In this document: in pieces, positions 39,501 through 52,580 of the stretch
Layout of the letters: each line of letters begins with the position of its first letter
How positions within the stretch are numbered: the first letter of the stretch is position 1
Source of the DNA: Varroa destructor
Lineage: Eukaryota; Arthropoda; Arachnida; Mesostigmata; Varroidae
DNA length: 64,000 nt
Direction: 5' to 3'
NCBI RefSeq assembly: GCF_002443255.2
Contig: NW_019211458.1
Span: 33,598,096-33,662,095, forward strand
The notes under the pieces: model-generated
What the model saw: only the letters and a program-made list of their open reading frames with translations
Databases searched by the model: none
Told to the model about the DNA's origin: nothing
Position numbers and translations under genes: made by a program

Positions 39501-42500
39501 AAGAAACCGGTGTTAGACTGTTGAGACAATGCTAAAAATTGTACGTTACGAAACGCATACCAAGCTCCTTGGGAGTACCCAGATAAAGATAAATAAGGTA
39601 GGAAAGTGGCGCCTTAAATCTAAATTTCATTTTTAGTATTGATTTGGCAAGCAAGATACGACCGATTTCTGACTCGGCAAGGCCTTAGTCGCTATGTCCT
39701 TACAGCCACATAACCGCGCTGTTCACTATTCACAACACATTTCATTAAGAGCTTTTGTTAGTACCACCTTAAGATAAAGACGCTCGTCTAATAATCTCAT
39801 CAAAATTTTTGAAATCTTTCACAGATTTTTTTAACCAAAGGTATTTGGGCAAAAGACCTCAAACGGTCTTCTTTTTTCTGTAACACGTGAAAGTGTACAA
39901 CGGCAGCATAGACATGTGTACACCACGTAAAGATGTCATGCAACCGCTTAACCTTTTGCTCAAAAGCGTTTTGAAAAATTTGATCACTATAATTTTGGCA
40001 AGTTACGTTTGACAGAACATCCAGGGTCGTTCGCAGTCTTGATGTGGCCATTTTAGCAACGAGAGGATTCTAACAGGGCGTCTCATCGACAACATGTGTC
40101 ACAACGTGTCATAGTAGCATGTTTTGTGAAGATTCGAAGATAACCACAATACGGGGGACGACGACGTCTGCGTGTGTCCGATTACAGTAGCTTATTCAGC
40201 ACCTCTTACGGATATCTATGGTGCAGCTGCCGTTTGTGGAGAAAGTTGCCATCGTTTATGCCTCGGAGGACTCAGATTGAGAGGGAAGCCTAGACTGGAA
40301 TCAATGGAAAGGAGAGATCCACAAAGGAACACGGCGCCACGTTCAATGGTTGCATGACTGATCAGTCTTAACAACATATCAATGTCATTCCTGAAGACGA
40401 GCGGGGCTAGCTTTGTTGTAAACAATTTTAGCTACGTCGAAATAGCTTAGTTCTCTATTTTGCGAATGATAAGAGATTCGATTCGAGGTGCCCGTTCTCA
40501 ACACGTGGAGCCTCAGCCGTTGCTAAAGAATGCCTGGAGCTAATTTTAGCATAGAAAACTTACTTAACGTTATGTCAAAAAATAATAATACGATTCAGAT
40601 ACGTCACCGACACTTGCTTGCTGAAGAACGAAGCAGACTCACCATCCGGAATTCACTAAGTTAAATACATTATTTTATTTCCGCAAATTACTTCAAACTA
40701 CTTAGGTGGGCCACTCGTATTATTAGCTAGAGAGGCATTGCGGTTCATACAGCTTGAGTTATTTTTAGGCAAATAATCCGTGGTCAGATTGAAGCAACAA
40801 ATCAGCTGTTGTGGCTCTAACTACCTGCTGCGCATCATACCTGTTTTTTTTCTTTTTTTTTTTTTATTATACAGGTCCCATCAAGGCGGCACCCTACATT
40901 GACACATTTTCGATTTTGTAAGTCCTACAGGCGACCACCTTATATGGCCCGCGTCAAAAAAATGAATGAAAGACGATTATGTATATGAACGAACTATACC
41001 TTGTATAAAATGTCGCGGATCTTCATTTTTTTTATTTTTAAAATAGGCAAACTATTACTCTTAAATGCAATGACACTAAACTTTTTTCAAATCAAAAGCT
41101 CAGCTTTTTTTTAACGGCTATGAGCTTTAAGTTACACCACGATCCATAGCTTTTATGAATAAAAATCCTTAGAGATTACGTTTTTAGTAAGAAATTTGAC
41201 TCATCTCATGTCGAAGAAACGAGCCATACTCTCTCAGAAACCTGTAAAGCAGTCTAATCAAACTAAGGTGGCTCTACTATGATTTTTATTCGAATTGTTG
41301 TTAACTTTTTTAACCAGTTTTTTAGTCCTTGTTCATCACTACGTTATCTGCCCATGTAGCTCTTTGCCCACCGTTTGCTGCGACGGTCATTTTCAATGAT
41401 GTATATCATCAGTATTCTACTCTCGAAATTTCCCATTAAAAATATTTTTCTATAAGGGCTTTTGGGAAGCTGCTGACGACGAAATCTCTAGCTGTCCGAT
41501 AACAGTCACATTTTGTAATCATTTTTTTATAGCGTTTTACATGTTATCGGTGCGTGACGGACGAATTTTGCAATGGAATAGGAATCGTTACTTAGCTGCC
41601 AAGGGGGCACTATGCGGTCAGAAATCGCAGTATGGCAGGATAGTATTTGCCACTAATCAATGATTTAAATTTATTGAAAGATATCAAACGCTAACCAGCG
41701 AAACAAACATTGACCCGGAAAAACTGGTTGACGTGAAGTAACCGCCAAAGAATAACAGAGAATAGTGCTTTAGCATGGAAATCGGTCGGAAAAGCTCATC
41801 GTGCTTTCCCGAAAATAAGGTCTCGAAAAAAATGCTATCTAATAATAATAAAAAATATAATAAAGATAAATATGATGGCTAAATCATAAAAATAGATGAT
41901 TTTCGGCAAGCCACACGGTGCCGCGACCGCGGCAGGTTACGAGTTTCCAGCCATAGGGCAGGAAATCTTGACACATATGAAGTTATTTAGCTTTGATGTT
42001 TCCGATGCTCCAAGACATAGCTTAGTGCATAGAGTGGACCAAATTTTACATTGCATATCGCCGAAAAGGAACTGCTTAGAACGGGTTCGACAAACGCGTA
42101 GGTGTACATTCCTTGTATAACTTAAACTGCATCAACCTACTGTATAATTTGAAGAAAAATGTAGATGTAACATTTGTCTCGGCTTGTACGAGCAATTGAA
42201 AAGTCATTATTTCTATCTATACCGGATTTTAGAAATAAGTGATTATTAGCTTCGTTGCTCATACCTATGCTTTGTTTACTTTCGTTTACCTTGTGTATCT
42301 TCTGTCCACCTCCTCCCTTGTCAAACGTATATGGAAAACTGTAGTCAATCGGTCATCAAGTTCAACATTATGTGAATATGAATACGTACAATATTTAGCT
42401 GTAGTAGTGAATAGTTTAAACATTTTTAGAAATTGAGCCGATTGAATTGGACCCTAACACAGGCCTAAAACCCAACCGTAGCGTAGCAGAGTTTTACAGT

Positions 42501-45500
42501 GCGCTATAGCCAAAAGCCGAGAAACAGGATGCTCTACACGCTACTGGCCATCTAAAGTGTTTTCGACGAAAAAGATGTTTCCTTCTCCGCTGATGATCTG
42601 GCGCCGGCGCGTGTGATCATGTGGTGAAACTCTCCTAACCGGCGCAGAACTGCGACGTAGTGGCCTCGAAACGAAGGCCTCGAGAATACAATGCTTCGCA
42701 ATGTTCGTTCCGTGTGAAAAGCTTTTTTAGATCTGAACCTAGTGGATACTATTGAAAAATATACTGACTGTAGCGGTACAGCTAAACTATACTAGAGAGG
42801 TGAGTTATCTTCTTATTTTAGAAGATACGTTATCCGTTGTAGTAACCGCGTAGATGCAGCCATCGCTAGTTCAAATTTTAGCGTTGACAAGCAATTGTCA
42901 TGACATCTGGTTACTACGCTGTTTGCTTACTTACCATGACACATATCGTTTTATTTATCTGTTGGAGAAACCACAGATCAGGCCAGCAAGGCCTTTACCA
43001 CCTTCACCTATAGCAGGAACAATGTTATATCGTATATTTGATTAGTACGACCTGTCTGCACAGCAGTACTAGTCAACCGCGTTAAAAATGGTGAAATATA
43101 TTAAACAGAAGTTGAATTTTAATTCGGACGTTTTCGGACGTCCAACATTACTGTCGAGCCGGCGCCCAGCAGACAGACATAAGTGAAATAACGTCTGTAT
43201 TGCGTTTAATGTCATCTTGCTGTTACAATATGTCCAGATGTAAAAACTGTGCTCTGAACGCATATCTATGGTCAGCATGTTAAAGTATCTAATAAAAAAT
43301 ATATTTATTTGGCCTTCACGTAACATTTGGGAATTACATAGAGACTGTCCGCATTTAAGCAGAGGGTGGATGCCAAAAGAATATTCGATCTTCCAACTCC
43401 GTAAGATGCCCGTTAGTTTTTATAAATTATGCCACGTCATGAATAGCATACTAGTGCCCTGATGGTTTAACTTACTGCTTAAAAACCTTCGTTTGATCCG
43501 AAGGTCAACGTAATACCTACCCTCAATTCACAAAATTATAGCATTTGGCCAGAAAATTTTAATTTGCAAAATATATTATTAATTTTAGAAAAATGTATTA
43601 TATATATATATATATATGTACCAAAGTATTAGTATCTATACTGACTATTCGTACCACAAGAGTACAATAAAAAGTAAAATAACTCAATTTATTGTCCTCA
43701 TTAAATGTTTTTTTTTAATTCGTGACTGTGGATTTTAGATTTAGAGATATCGCGCATATTTTCCATGACAGCTCTCTTGCTGGTTATCATAAATTCTTTC
43801 TATTGAAGTGACTCTTTCGACTTAGCGAAATTTATTGTCACATGTCACACACTGAAGTACTCTGAACATGGATTTTAAGTTCTCTTCATGTTTTGCTGAC
43901 TAACAAAATAGCACTAAAAACACTAGTTACTCTATAACGTTGTGCAGTTTATATATGATTGAAAATCTTCCTAAATATACGAAAATTTCTGAGTTGAGAA
44001 TATGTCATGACTTCAATATTTAGCATAAATGAGCTAGCTGTGAAAGGTACTCGCATCTCACATCGTAACATAGTAGATAAAATTAAAAAAAACCCTCTAG
44101 TTGTGCCAAAATTTATTGATATATTACCTAAGCTTATAGAACACAGTCGACATCATGTTGAATGTTGGGGGGTCGTCTCGGGTAGTGTCATAATGCTATA
44201 GAAGACCGATTTTTGCTGCCACCAAAATAGCGAGTCCAATAAAAATGCACCCTTATCCTATTTATTTTACGCATTTAACACATTCTGTTCTTGACACCTT
44301 AACGGCATTAATTGGTATAAAAGTTACGTGTGACGTTAAAGCTTAAATTGGCTTCTATATCCGGATAATTTTACTATCTTTGTAAGGAAAAAAATTACTA
44401 AATTAACCAAGTGAAAATACAAACTTAAATTTAAAATGTGATTAGTAATGAATAAAAAAAAATTTAAATAGCAATGAACAAGTTTCTGGTTTCTGTTTCC
44501 GGTAAACGTCTCGAGCATTTAAACAACCTTTCGTGAAATTTCAACGCCTCGAACCTTTCATTTCAAGTTAAATTATTAGTACGTCTCAATTTGCTCAGTA
44601 ATTGTTGATAGAAAAATCTGAATTTATATGCATGACTAAGTACTGAAATCTCTTGAACGTTGACTGTATTTAAAAAGATTTAGTTATTTTAAGCTCGGGT
44701 GGCTATTATTTACTACAGTAATATGACTACGGAGACAAACACCAAGACGCCTCAGATCAGATAAAATTACATTAAACGACCTTAAGGCCATGGTGGAAAA
44801 TTACTTTCTGGGCAACCCAATGGTCCGCGCGGAGCTAAAAGTTCTGACGAATCCGTCAAGTAAGTTTACGGAGGGTCTCAAGGCACGAGTTGTTACTTGG
44901 CCAGCATAGAAGATGCTGAAGACTACAGAGAACGTTAGCTGAAAATCTAGCTGCAGATATCGTTCCATTCACCCAGAGCATTTCAGAGATACGGCGACAA
45001 CTGATTTCCACTTTAGATAGACGCTTCGAAAAATGGTAAATGGACAGGAATGCTGTTCGAATTGAACTAAATATCGCTGTAACAATCTAGCGCTTCATTT
45101 TATAACCCGAGTAAGTTTGTAGGCATTCTGGTAGCTTAGTGAGTTTATTGATTATGCTTGCCACTGACTTTATGCCTACACATTTCTTTTTGATTTCATT
45201 TCAAGTTAAAGACTTAACGGACTTTCTCGTTCCGTCTGATACAGCCTGGACTGACACGCTCGCATTACATTTGTATTACGCTAAATTCCATCTGACGATA
45301 AACTGCTATGCTTCATGATAGGACAGTTGTTTCAGACCTAAACCGAAGGAAGGGCCGAACCGGTGTTGGAACTTGGACATTATGTCCATGGATTCTATAG
45401 GCCATACAGGAGGTGTATTGAGCAAACTAATGAAGTTCTCTACTGTATTCCTGGAACGCCTGTTCACAATAACTTATGAGTTGCATGTAATACTCTTGTG

Positions 45501-46208
45501 TTACCTCGGTTATTTTGGAATCTCGTAGGGTAAGCAGACTAAGTCGACCTGCTGGGTAAAATACAACCGAAGCTTTTGGTGCGAAGGAATACCCATGTCA
45601 AGTTAACTGTCATAGCCCTGAGATGGCTACGGTGAACGAGGACTGTATGTATTCAATAAATTACGACTATTCGGCGCAAGACTAACTTGTTTGACGCTTT
45701 TTTTTTCCACTTCATTGCCACGAATAATATGAAATAAATTATCACTAAGCTAAAGAGTTCCTTTGTGTCGAATAGAAATTGTCTGTTTCTGCACTGTGAG
45801 GTAACCCAGCCACTTGACATAATAGAAACAATGGTTAGACCAATTTATTGTGGATAATTCATCATGCTATCGCTTCTTGTTACTCACGCCACCTCGGAGC
45901 ATTACAAACCCGCTCAACACAACACTGTATAGCATTCATCCTGAAGCTCCATATTATAAGGTATACGCAATTTTCAAACAGTCTCTCCAAATTTTATTTA
46001 GCTACCACTCTGAGGGTCATACGGCGAAATAAACAACTATTCGTAGTAATGCTTAGGATGCGAGGCGATTCTGTAAAAGCGTTTCATCTAGCGCGTCTAG
46101 GACATCGTATACAATGCGAAGGTAATCGAAGAAAAAACTATTGATATGAACCAAAATTTACTCTGACACCGATATTATAGCAAGAATTATTATTATAGGT
46201 AAAATAAT
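36537..46208. other. AT-rich intergenic stretch
   Basis: About 9.7 kb without a supportable gene. The GC-richer patches at 38.3-38.7, 42.4-42.7 and 44.7-45.6 kb look like decayed coding or repeat sequence, but all frames are broken and I recognise no family. A (TA)n run lies at 43598-43617. Confidence 0.5.
43598..43617 (+). repeat. (TA)n microsatellite
   Basis: About 20 alternating bases in gene-free DNA. Confidence 0.9.
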
Positions 46209-46538
46209 ATGTCGGTTACTGCCATTAAGTCACTGCTTCAGAACACTGGCTCCCAGCACGAAACGAAGCGTGGCTATGCCTGCATTTTAGTATTATCATT
46301 GTTATCCGTTATTATACGAGGGCTACAAGTAGCTGCAGCTAGAAAGTGTGTCTGGGAAATGGAAACGGGAAGTGCGGAAGACGCTGCCATATTGTCCTGT
46401 CAGTTTGGAGGGACTGTATACTTGTCGAGGAAAGGCGTCTCGGTGGCTGAACGACACATTTATTTTAAACTGTCTGCAGGCATCAATCTTAAACCTGAAA
46501 TTTTCGGTGGGTTTAACTCAATATTATCTGTTAACTAA
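46209..46538 (+). CDS. Unrecognised small open frame with one hydrophobic segment
   Basis: An ATG-started frame of 109 codons. It begins 12 nt after a TTATAG that could be a splice acceptor. Residues about 24-42 (ACILVLSLLSVIIRGLQVA) could span a membrane, followed by a polar part with two cysteines. I recognise no family. It lies about 170 nt upstream of a dispersed repeat copy and may be part of that decayed element or a chance frame. Confidence 0.2.
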   Translation: MSVTAIKSLLQNTGSQHETKRGYACILVLSLLSVIIRGLQVAAARKCVWEMETGSAEDAAILSCQFGGTVYLSRKGVSVAERHIYFKLSAGINLKPEIFGGFNSILSVN

Positions 46539-46710
46539 AAATCTCGGGTAACGTTGGAAACCATTTATCGAAATAATGTAGTTACAAATCCGATGTATTG
46601 CTAACGCGCATTGTGTACACGAGACTGTTTCAAGTTCCGCATGAATGAAAATTTACCTAAGTTGGCTTTAGCGTTTTTTTAAATAATATGAATATCCTTT
46701 AATAATAGTA

Positions 46711-47180
46711 ATATTTTTACTCAACTTATTAAGGTGTTGATTTTACAGACGCTGCCAAGTATGCTACAACATGCACTACTGTAACTTCGCTAAACTTATT
46801 CTGGATCGTTTTTTAGAATGCAAAGTATTTTAATCCTTCAGAATTTTTCCCGAACGTGTTAGGTATAGCTCCAAATACATTTTGTACTTCGCAGTCCTCC
46901 TACCGCCATCACTTTCTGCAAGCGAGTCGGCATAAAGAGACCTAGTTGTCCTGGCGGAAGGTCACCTCACCAACGATATGGTGCTTCTAACGGAAAACCA
47001 TCCTTCGAGGGTTTGGCAGCCCAAAAGGCCATTCGTCTTCCCGTGCTTTTGGGGCCCTGAAAGATAGGCTGAACTAAAACAAGTTAGATCTCGTATATAG
47101 GAACGAGATGCTAATTATGAAAACGATGATAAAGTCGTATACCTCAACAATAATTCGCGGTCTAATCGTGCCTTTTAAAT
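46711..47180 (+). repeat. Dispersed repeat, copy 1
   Basis: This block aligns collinearly with 50141-50650. Shared anchors include TTTTTACTCA near the left end, AAGGTGTTG, TTCCC...AGTGTTAAGTGTAGCTCC-like sequence in the middle, and ATGAAAA-CGATGATAAAGT near the right end. The copies are strongly diverged with many small indels. Reading one frame gives weakly similar peptides with stops, such as YENDDKVVYLNNNS here against HENADEVGNFNDNA in copy 2. This suggests an old coding mobile element. The class is not recognised. Confidence 0.55.
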
Positions 47181-50140
47181 AGACAATACTAAGGAATAGA
47201 CTCACATTGTTCATCCACTGTCGCATAATTTAGAAACGCAGAATACATTGTATTTTTTCTGCAATCTTCCACATTTAGGTTCTGTTTTAGCGGAGAATGC
47301 AGACATCATAAGAAGGCGTATTTCTTCAATATTACCTTATGAAAAAATTCATTTATCATGTGTTTAAACTCTTTTAATAACAATCAAACCACTGCTACGA
47401 TTGACCACTTAACTCTGCTCAGAGCACATTATGCGCCGTTTGGTCGAAATCATTTAAGAGTCAGCTTAAAAAAGTAAAGCCAAAACCAAGCTTTTTTTTG
47501 CTGACACGAATTGTGTAATATTTATGGAAACGGAAATATAAACCCTAACGCTCATACACACGTAGTTGTTAATATTTTTTTGATGGGGGCTTCAGTAGTA
47601 CTTTTACGCGCGACCAGAATTACTCGCGGAACTTTGCGTTATGTGCGCCACGTGTGGGTCCCCAGCATCGATTTTCCTATCTTATCTCTAATTCTTGATT
47701 CTCATCCTAGGCTTCAGTGTTTACCAGCACGGATTTTCTTATAACAGTACTACAAGCTGGCGGGAAAGAGTGGCGTGTATCATTGAATCAATTTGTTAAT
47801 TCTGAATAATGATAATCAAGTGTAGTGTATTGTTACTATTACTGCAGAAGAGGACCAATGGAGGCAATGCGATTCATTGTCCACTACTGGATGGTAGATA
47901 GATCACAGGCTCTCAGTACCTGGTACTGCTCCGAAGTTCAAGCTGTCCCGGTGCGAGTCATCTTCGCAAAACTTCAAGTACGTCAGATATTCTTAAACAC
48001 AACAAACGGGGAAGTGCAACTTTTACACGTATAAAAACAGAGTAAATCAAGCAAATACTACAAATAGCTTAAGAATTAAAAATTCAGAAAGGTATACGAT
48101 TGCCCTTATGGTCTTTCCTCTCTATACAACTTTTATAGAACATCCAGCTTATTTGCGAAGTTAACGGGAGTAACTGATGAATACTACTAATAGTAATAAT
48201 AGAATCCTATTTATTTTGTACACTGCTCAAAGAGCCTTTAAAGATGAAGTATTCATTTAAGTAACCAACTCAAGGCAAACTCGGCAAAATGCCAATGTAC
48301 TATCCCTCTATTTGTCAAATGGACTATGTTATTAATAACATTCGCCTTTTGTGACTCAAAATGTACATTTGGTATACCTAATCACTGCATAAAATTTTTC
48401 ATCTTCAACTATGCTAAGATAAATGAAGTTTTTTTTTCTGTTCCGGAAAAAGATCTCCGAAGAAAAAACTCAGAAGTGGCTATAACTTATTCGCAAGCTG
48501 TAGCAAAACGATGATACATTAAGATTCATTAACTGAATCATCCTATTGATTAACTTCTATGTTACTCATCCACTATTATCTCATCTCAAATCATTTGCTA
48601 AATCGATTTAGGATTAGAAGAAAAGATCAATTTAGGTTTAACTAAGGTTTTGTGACAGAAAGACCGGATCCTTTCGTAAGGAAACCTGCCACTCTGCTTA
48701 CTTACGCGCATCACGACTTTCTGCACGAATGTTGCACGTATAACAAAACTAAAATGTAACTCGGTAAATTTAACGTAATTTAATTCGTAGTATTCGTATC
48801 GCAGAGCTAGACCAATAGGGAACCCAGATTGGGAATAAGTCTTCGTCTTAGATTCTAAGTGAGCAGAAACAGAGCGAAGAGTTCGCATAGGTGAATCGCC
48901 TAGATTTGCTCTTTTTACACTTTTAGAAATTGGTTTCTATTCGTTTATTTTTAGGCCTGCCAAACGAGCTGCTTACTTCGAATACCGTTGCAGGAACTTC
49001 AACGCCAACGTTCAAAATCTAGCCGTTTACCGACCTACAATGAAACGTTTAACCAGCATTGACGTACTCGTATAACAGTTTTCTTGTGCAACATTACTGA
49101 GCGTTTTGCAGGGCTTCTTAGCATTTCTATACTTCAAAATGCCCAAATCACTCTTAAATATCAACATCAAATTGTTCGCCTTGGTTTGTAGTAATCAAAA
49201 GCTTCATATACACAAATCCATAACACAGTATATTAACAAGTATATGCAATCATTTAAAACACTTTGCGTCATTTAAGTTGTACGAGTTGTTCCTCATCTG
49301 GAGCACCTACATGCATCGTCAGGCTTCTGGAAACCTCGTTTCCTGTAGAACTTATGACGGAACGTTTGTTTAGGCTGTTTTTTTTTCTTCTACTCACGGT
49401 TCCTTATTGCACCCAAAGCAACTTCCGACTATTTTCGAATCAGCATAACATAGAGCTATTAGTTCGACATTTAATCAACTGAGGTAATTAAATTTGCTAT
49501 CGTTGTTAAAAATCGGCTTGTGGCTAAAACTTTAATTAATGATTTCTCAAGCATTTTTTCAAATGGTCTATCTTTGTGTTTCTTATACCTTTATCTTTAG
49601 GTATACATATATATATATATATATATATTTAATATTGTACCTCTTCGATAGAATCCTTCAAGATAAGCTTAATCAATTCCGAAAGCACTTTGATTTTGAT
49701 CGCTGTTGTTCCAGGTCAACGACTTCCTTGAGCTGGTTTCCGTATTCTCAGACGAGAATATGTTTTGCATGTATCGATCAACTGTAAAAAAATAGTTAGT
49801 CAGCAACCCACGAAGCAGTCATTATAACGATAAGGTCAGGACATTACCCAATTCTGCCAGAGCTTTTTCGACAGGTTCATCGAAATCGCAGAGTGCCTAT
49901 ATATCATCATGTATTTGAAAGCTATCAAGGAACAACGACTGGCAATTTATTCACTAAAATAGGAAGGTTCCCAGACCATTTTGATTACTGCACATCTTCT
50001 ATATATGCTCTACGTAAATATGAACAAATAAAATCAGATATAGCCCAGAGTTTCTGTACAGCATAAATAACGATCTCGGTTTTCTAAAAGTACATTAATA
50101 TCAAGCGACTTGATAACAAAGGTGCATTCCTGGGTAAATG
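47181..50140. other. AT-rich stretch between the two repeat copies
   Basis: No supportable gene. One block, 47845-47976, lies between an acceptor-like CTGCAG and a donor-like GTACGT and is open for 44 codons (RGPMEAMRFIVHYWMVDRSQ and onward). It could be an exon, but neither a family nor a partner exon was found. A (TA)n run lies at 49606-49629. Confidence 0.4.
49606..49629 (+). repeat. (TA)n microsatellite
   Basis: About 24 alternating bases in gene-free DNA. Confidence 0.9.
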
Positions 50141-50650
50141 GCTTTTTACTCAGTTTATCAAGGTGTTGGTCCTGCAGACTGCTAGGCATAAAATAAACAA
50201 ATATTGCAGTCTTCGGACTTCTGGTAAGCTAAGTCGGGCTGTTTTTGAAAGGCTGAGTCGAGTAAGGATGTCTGAGTTCTCCGACATTTCCCTCAGCAGT
50301 GTTAAGTGTAGCTCCTAACAGAGTAATACCTTTCATTAATTTGCAATTTATAGAAGTGCTCGTGGGGCTATCGCCTTTGCGGTTTTGTTGGAACAGGACA
50401 ATACTCTAAGTACAACGAACGCTGAGGTACGTTTAACTCCGCATGAATGCATTTGGTGTTTTTGGAAGAAAGCTAACTTCCTGGAGGACCTGGTGGCCCA
50501 GGAAGTTGTCCCCGTGGATCTCATAGGCTCGGAGAAACGGATGGGGCAAACTAAGCGAGGACTGTATATGAAAAGCTGAGGTGTTGTTATCCATGAAAAT
50601 GCTGATGAAGTTGGAAATTTCAATGATAATGCGTAAGCTTAAATACATCT
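50141..50650 (+). repeat. Dispersed repeat, copy 2
   Basis: This is the second copy of the element at 46711-47180, in the same orientation and about 3.4 kb away. It keeps an open frame of 64 codons at 50385-50579 (containing LTPHECIWCFWKKANFLEDL) where copy 1 has stops, so it is the less decayed copy. No long terminal repeats, terminal inverted repeats or target duplications were found around it. Confidence 0.55.
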
Positions 50651-52339
50651 AAACAGAATAAATGCACGCTGCTAGTTTAGTATTGCATCATTCAGGAACT
50701 GCAAAAAACAACCGTGTATTCCTCAGGTGTAATTTTGCATAAGTTTGTTTAGTTTGAGTGAAGAAGACAATCATGTTAAGAAAGCATACTTCTCTAATAA
50801 AACTCTGCAGAAAAGTATTATATCGACCTTAAGTATCTTTATGATATTGTTCAAGATGGCCATGAGTCAAGCTCTTACTGTTAATGTGTAAAATATTTAT
50901 TTGTGGTTCTCCGTAGCGGGGCTAATTTGTCATCCTTATAATATTGTTCGTCCTTTTATATCTATCAGTTCCAAAATCTTTGAGAATAAGTTTCTTGTAC
51001 TCAAGTAGTTAACTTGGTAGTTCCGTCAATGGATTTCGTGCCTGTGTTCGCTAAATGGGACAGGTTATAAAAATGTTTGATTGTAGTGAATATTGTAAAA
51101 AAAATGTACAACACGTTTCGATCATGCATTATAAAAAAATCACCATATATCCAGCCAAATAATGGAAAGAGCCTTGCATACTCAGGTTTCTTCGCAGTGG
51201 CGGTGTGATGACACGTTCCGAATGTGAGTCTCTCTGTGGAGTAAAGCGAAACTGAAACGCACGATGGTTTCTAGATAGACCAAAAGTGTTGTATGTAGGT
51301 GCAATGCATATATATATATATACACATTTAAGTATATTTTTAGATGTATAATTGAGCCGTATAAATCTAGAAATCGGCTCTTATTCATCTACTTTCGGGC
51401 TGGAACAGCGCCTCTAAGCAACGTGCAACTGCACGTTTTGAGAACGATGAATGTCTGTCATTCTCAACATCAGAGAGTCTGTGTAATACGTTAACTTCGT
51501 GAATCAAGCCGAATTTACTGACTGTCACTTGGGCGTATCGACGTACTTTAGCGGACGAACGCTATCAGGAACTACTAAATAGAAGCTTTAAGACCATGTA
51601 TATTTGAGAGATAAGCACTAGCTCAAAGTAACCTTAAAGTGTCCAGCGAGAAATGACATAAAAGAATAAACATATAAGGCTATTTTGTTTTATACTTGAG
51701 CAGGTATTATTTACATATAGCACTTCTAATTATTATTTAAAAAATTTGCCGCGTTATTCTCGTGTCCGTTTGTAGCTAGCTCTCCCAGATGCCGAACTCG
51801 ATAACCTTTACAAGCTCGTAATTTGACAGGGAGATTCTGTACGACTGGATAATGCTTTGTAAACAACACGATAGGACAAGTCAAAATACCGCAAAGACCC
51901 GGGACCTAAGTACTGACATATTTTAGATTAAAAACGGCGTAAAATCTCTCTAAAAAAACATTTCACTAGACAATTTTTTTGATAAACTAATAAAACAGAT
52001 ACAAAAGGTACATTGGTACAAAGAAAAACCTAGAATGATTCGCAGCACGATTTGGTCAAAAGGATTGCAAGCGCCATCTATAATATTTTCAGGCTGTAAT
52101 GGGGCTTCACATGAGGTCAAATAGCTCAAATTCCGAGTCGATCTTTGATTTGACAGGCGCCAGTTTTCTTCTTCAATATTACAGACTTTAATTTATATAG
52201 CCCTTCAGAGCAAACACAAAAGTCAGATTTAACTACGAATATTTGTTATCATGCGGCTTGATCAACCTGCCCACATGTAATCTGCAGATCGTGCTTTCTG
52301 TGGTGCCCTACCGCCGCAACAGATTCAGAGCACAGCTTA
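50651..52339. other. AT-rich stretch without identified gene
   Basis: No coding signal or notable structure apart from a short (TA)n run near 51307-51323. Confidence 0.5.
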
Positions 52340-52580
52340 GTCGGTGAGCCAACGCACACTGGCACAATCGCCTCTCGTCCACATTCGTCGCCGCATCTGC
52401 TGGAAGTACCGGTGTTTCCCTAGATACTCGGAGTTCCGCCCAAAACTTGGTTACCCTATATCGAGAAGATTCGCTTTTAACAAGCAAGAAACTTACAAAC
52501 CACTACAGCCGCATTCAAGAACTGCTGTCGGCTGTCCGAGGTTAGCACCGGTGCCCTCTCAAGCCCTCGGTTCGCCTTAG
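52340..52580 (+). pseudogene. GC-rich block with two overlapping open frames
   Basis: One frame runs 78 codons to a stop at 52578-52580, is Arg/Pro-rich and could start at GTG 52344. A second frame on the same strand, from about 52340 to about 52555, gives a more protein-like peptide (NLVTLYREDSLLTSKKLTNH) and ends at a stop overlapping a weak donor (CCGAG|GTTAGC). The block is much GC-richer than its neighbours and looks like decayed or unrecognised coding sequence. No family is recognised and no partner exon was found. Confidence 0.2.

Noticed and set aside
42560..42800. Minus-strand frame open for about 80 codons
   Set aside because: Length is within chance expectation, and no splice borders or recognisable motif were found.
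52260..52340. Peptide VVPYRRNRF resembling a beta-1,4-galactosyltransferase motif
   Set aside because: Only a handful of residues match, the frame stops at once and no other motif of that family follows.
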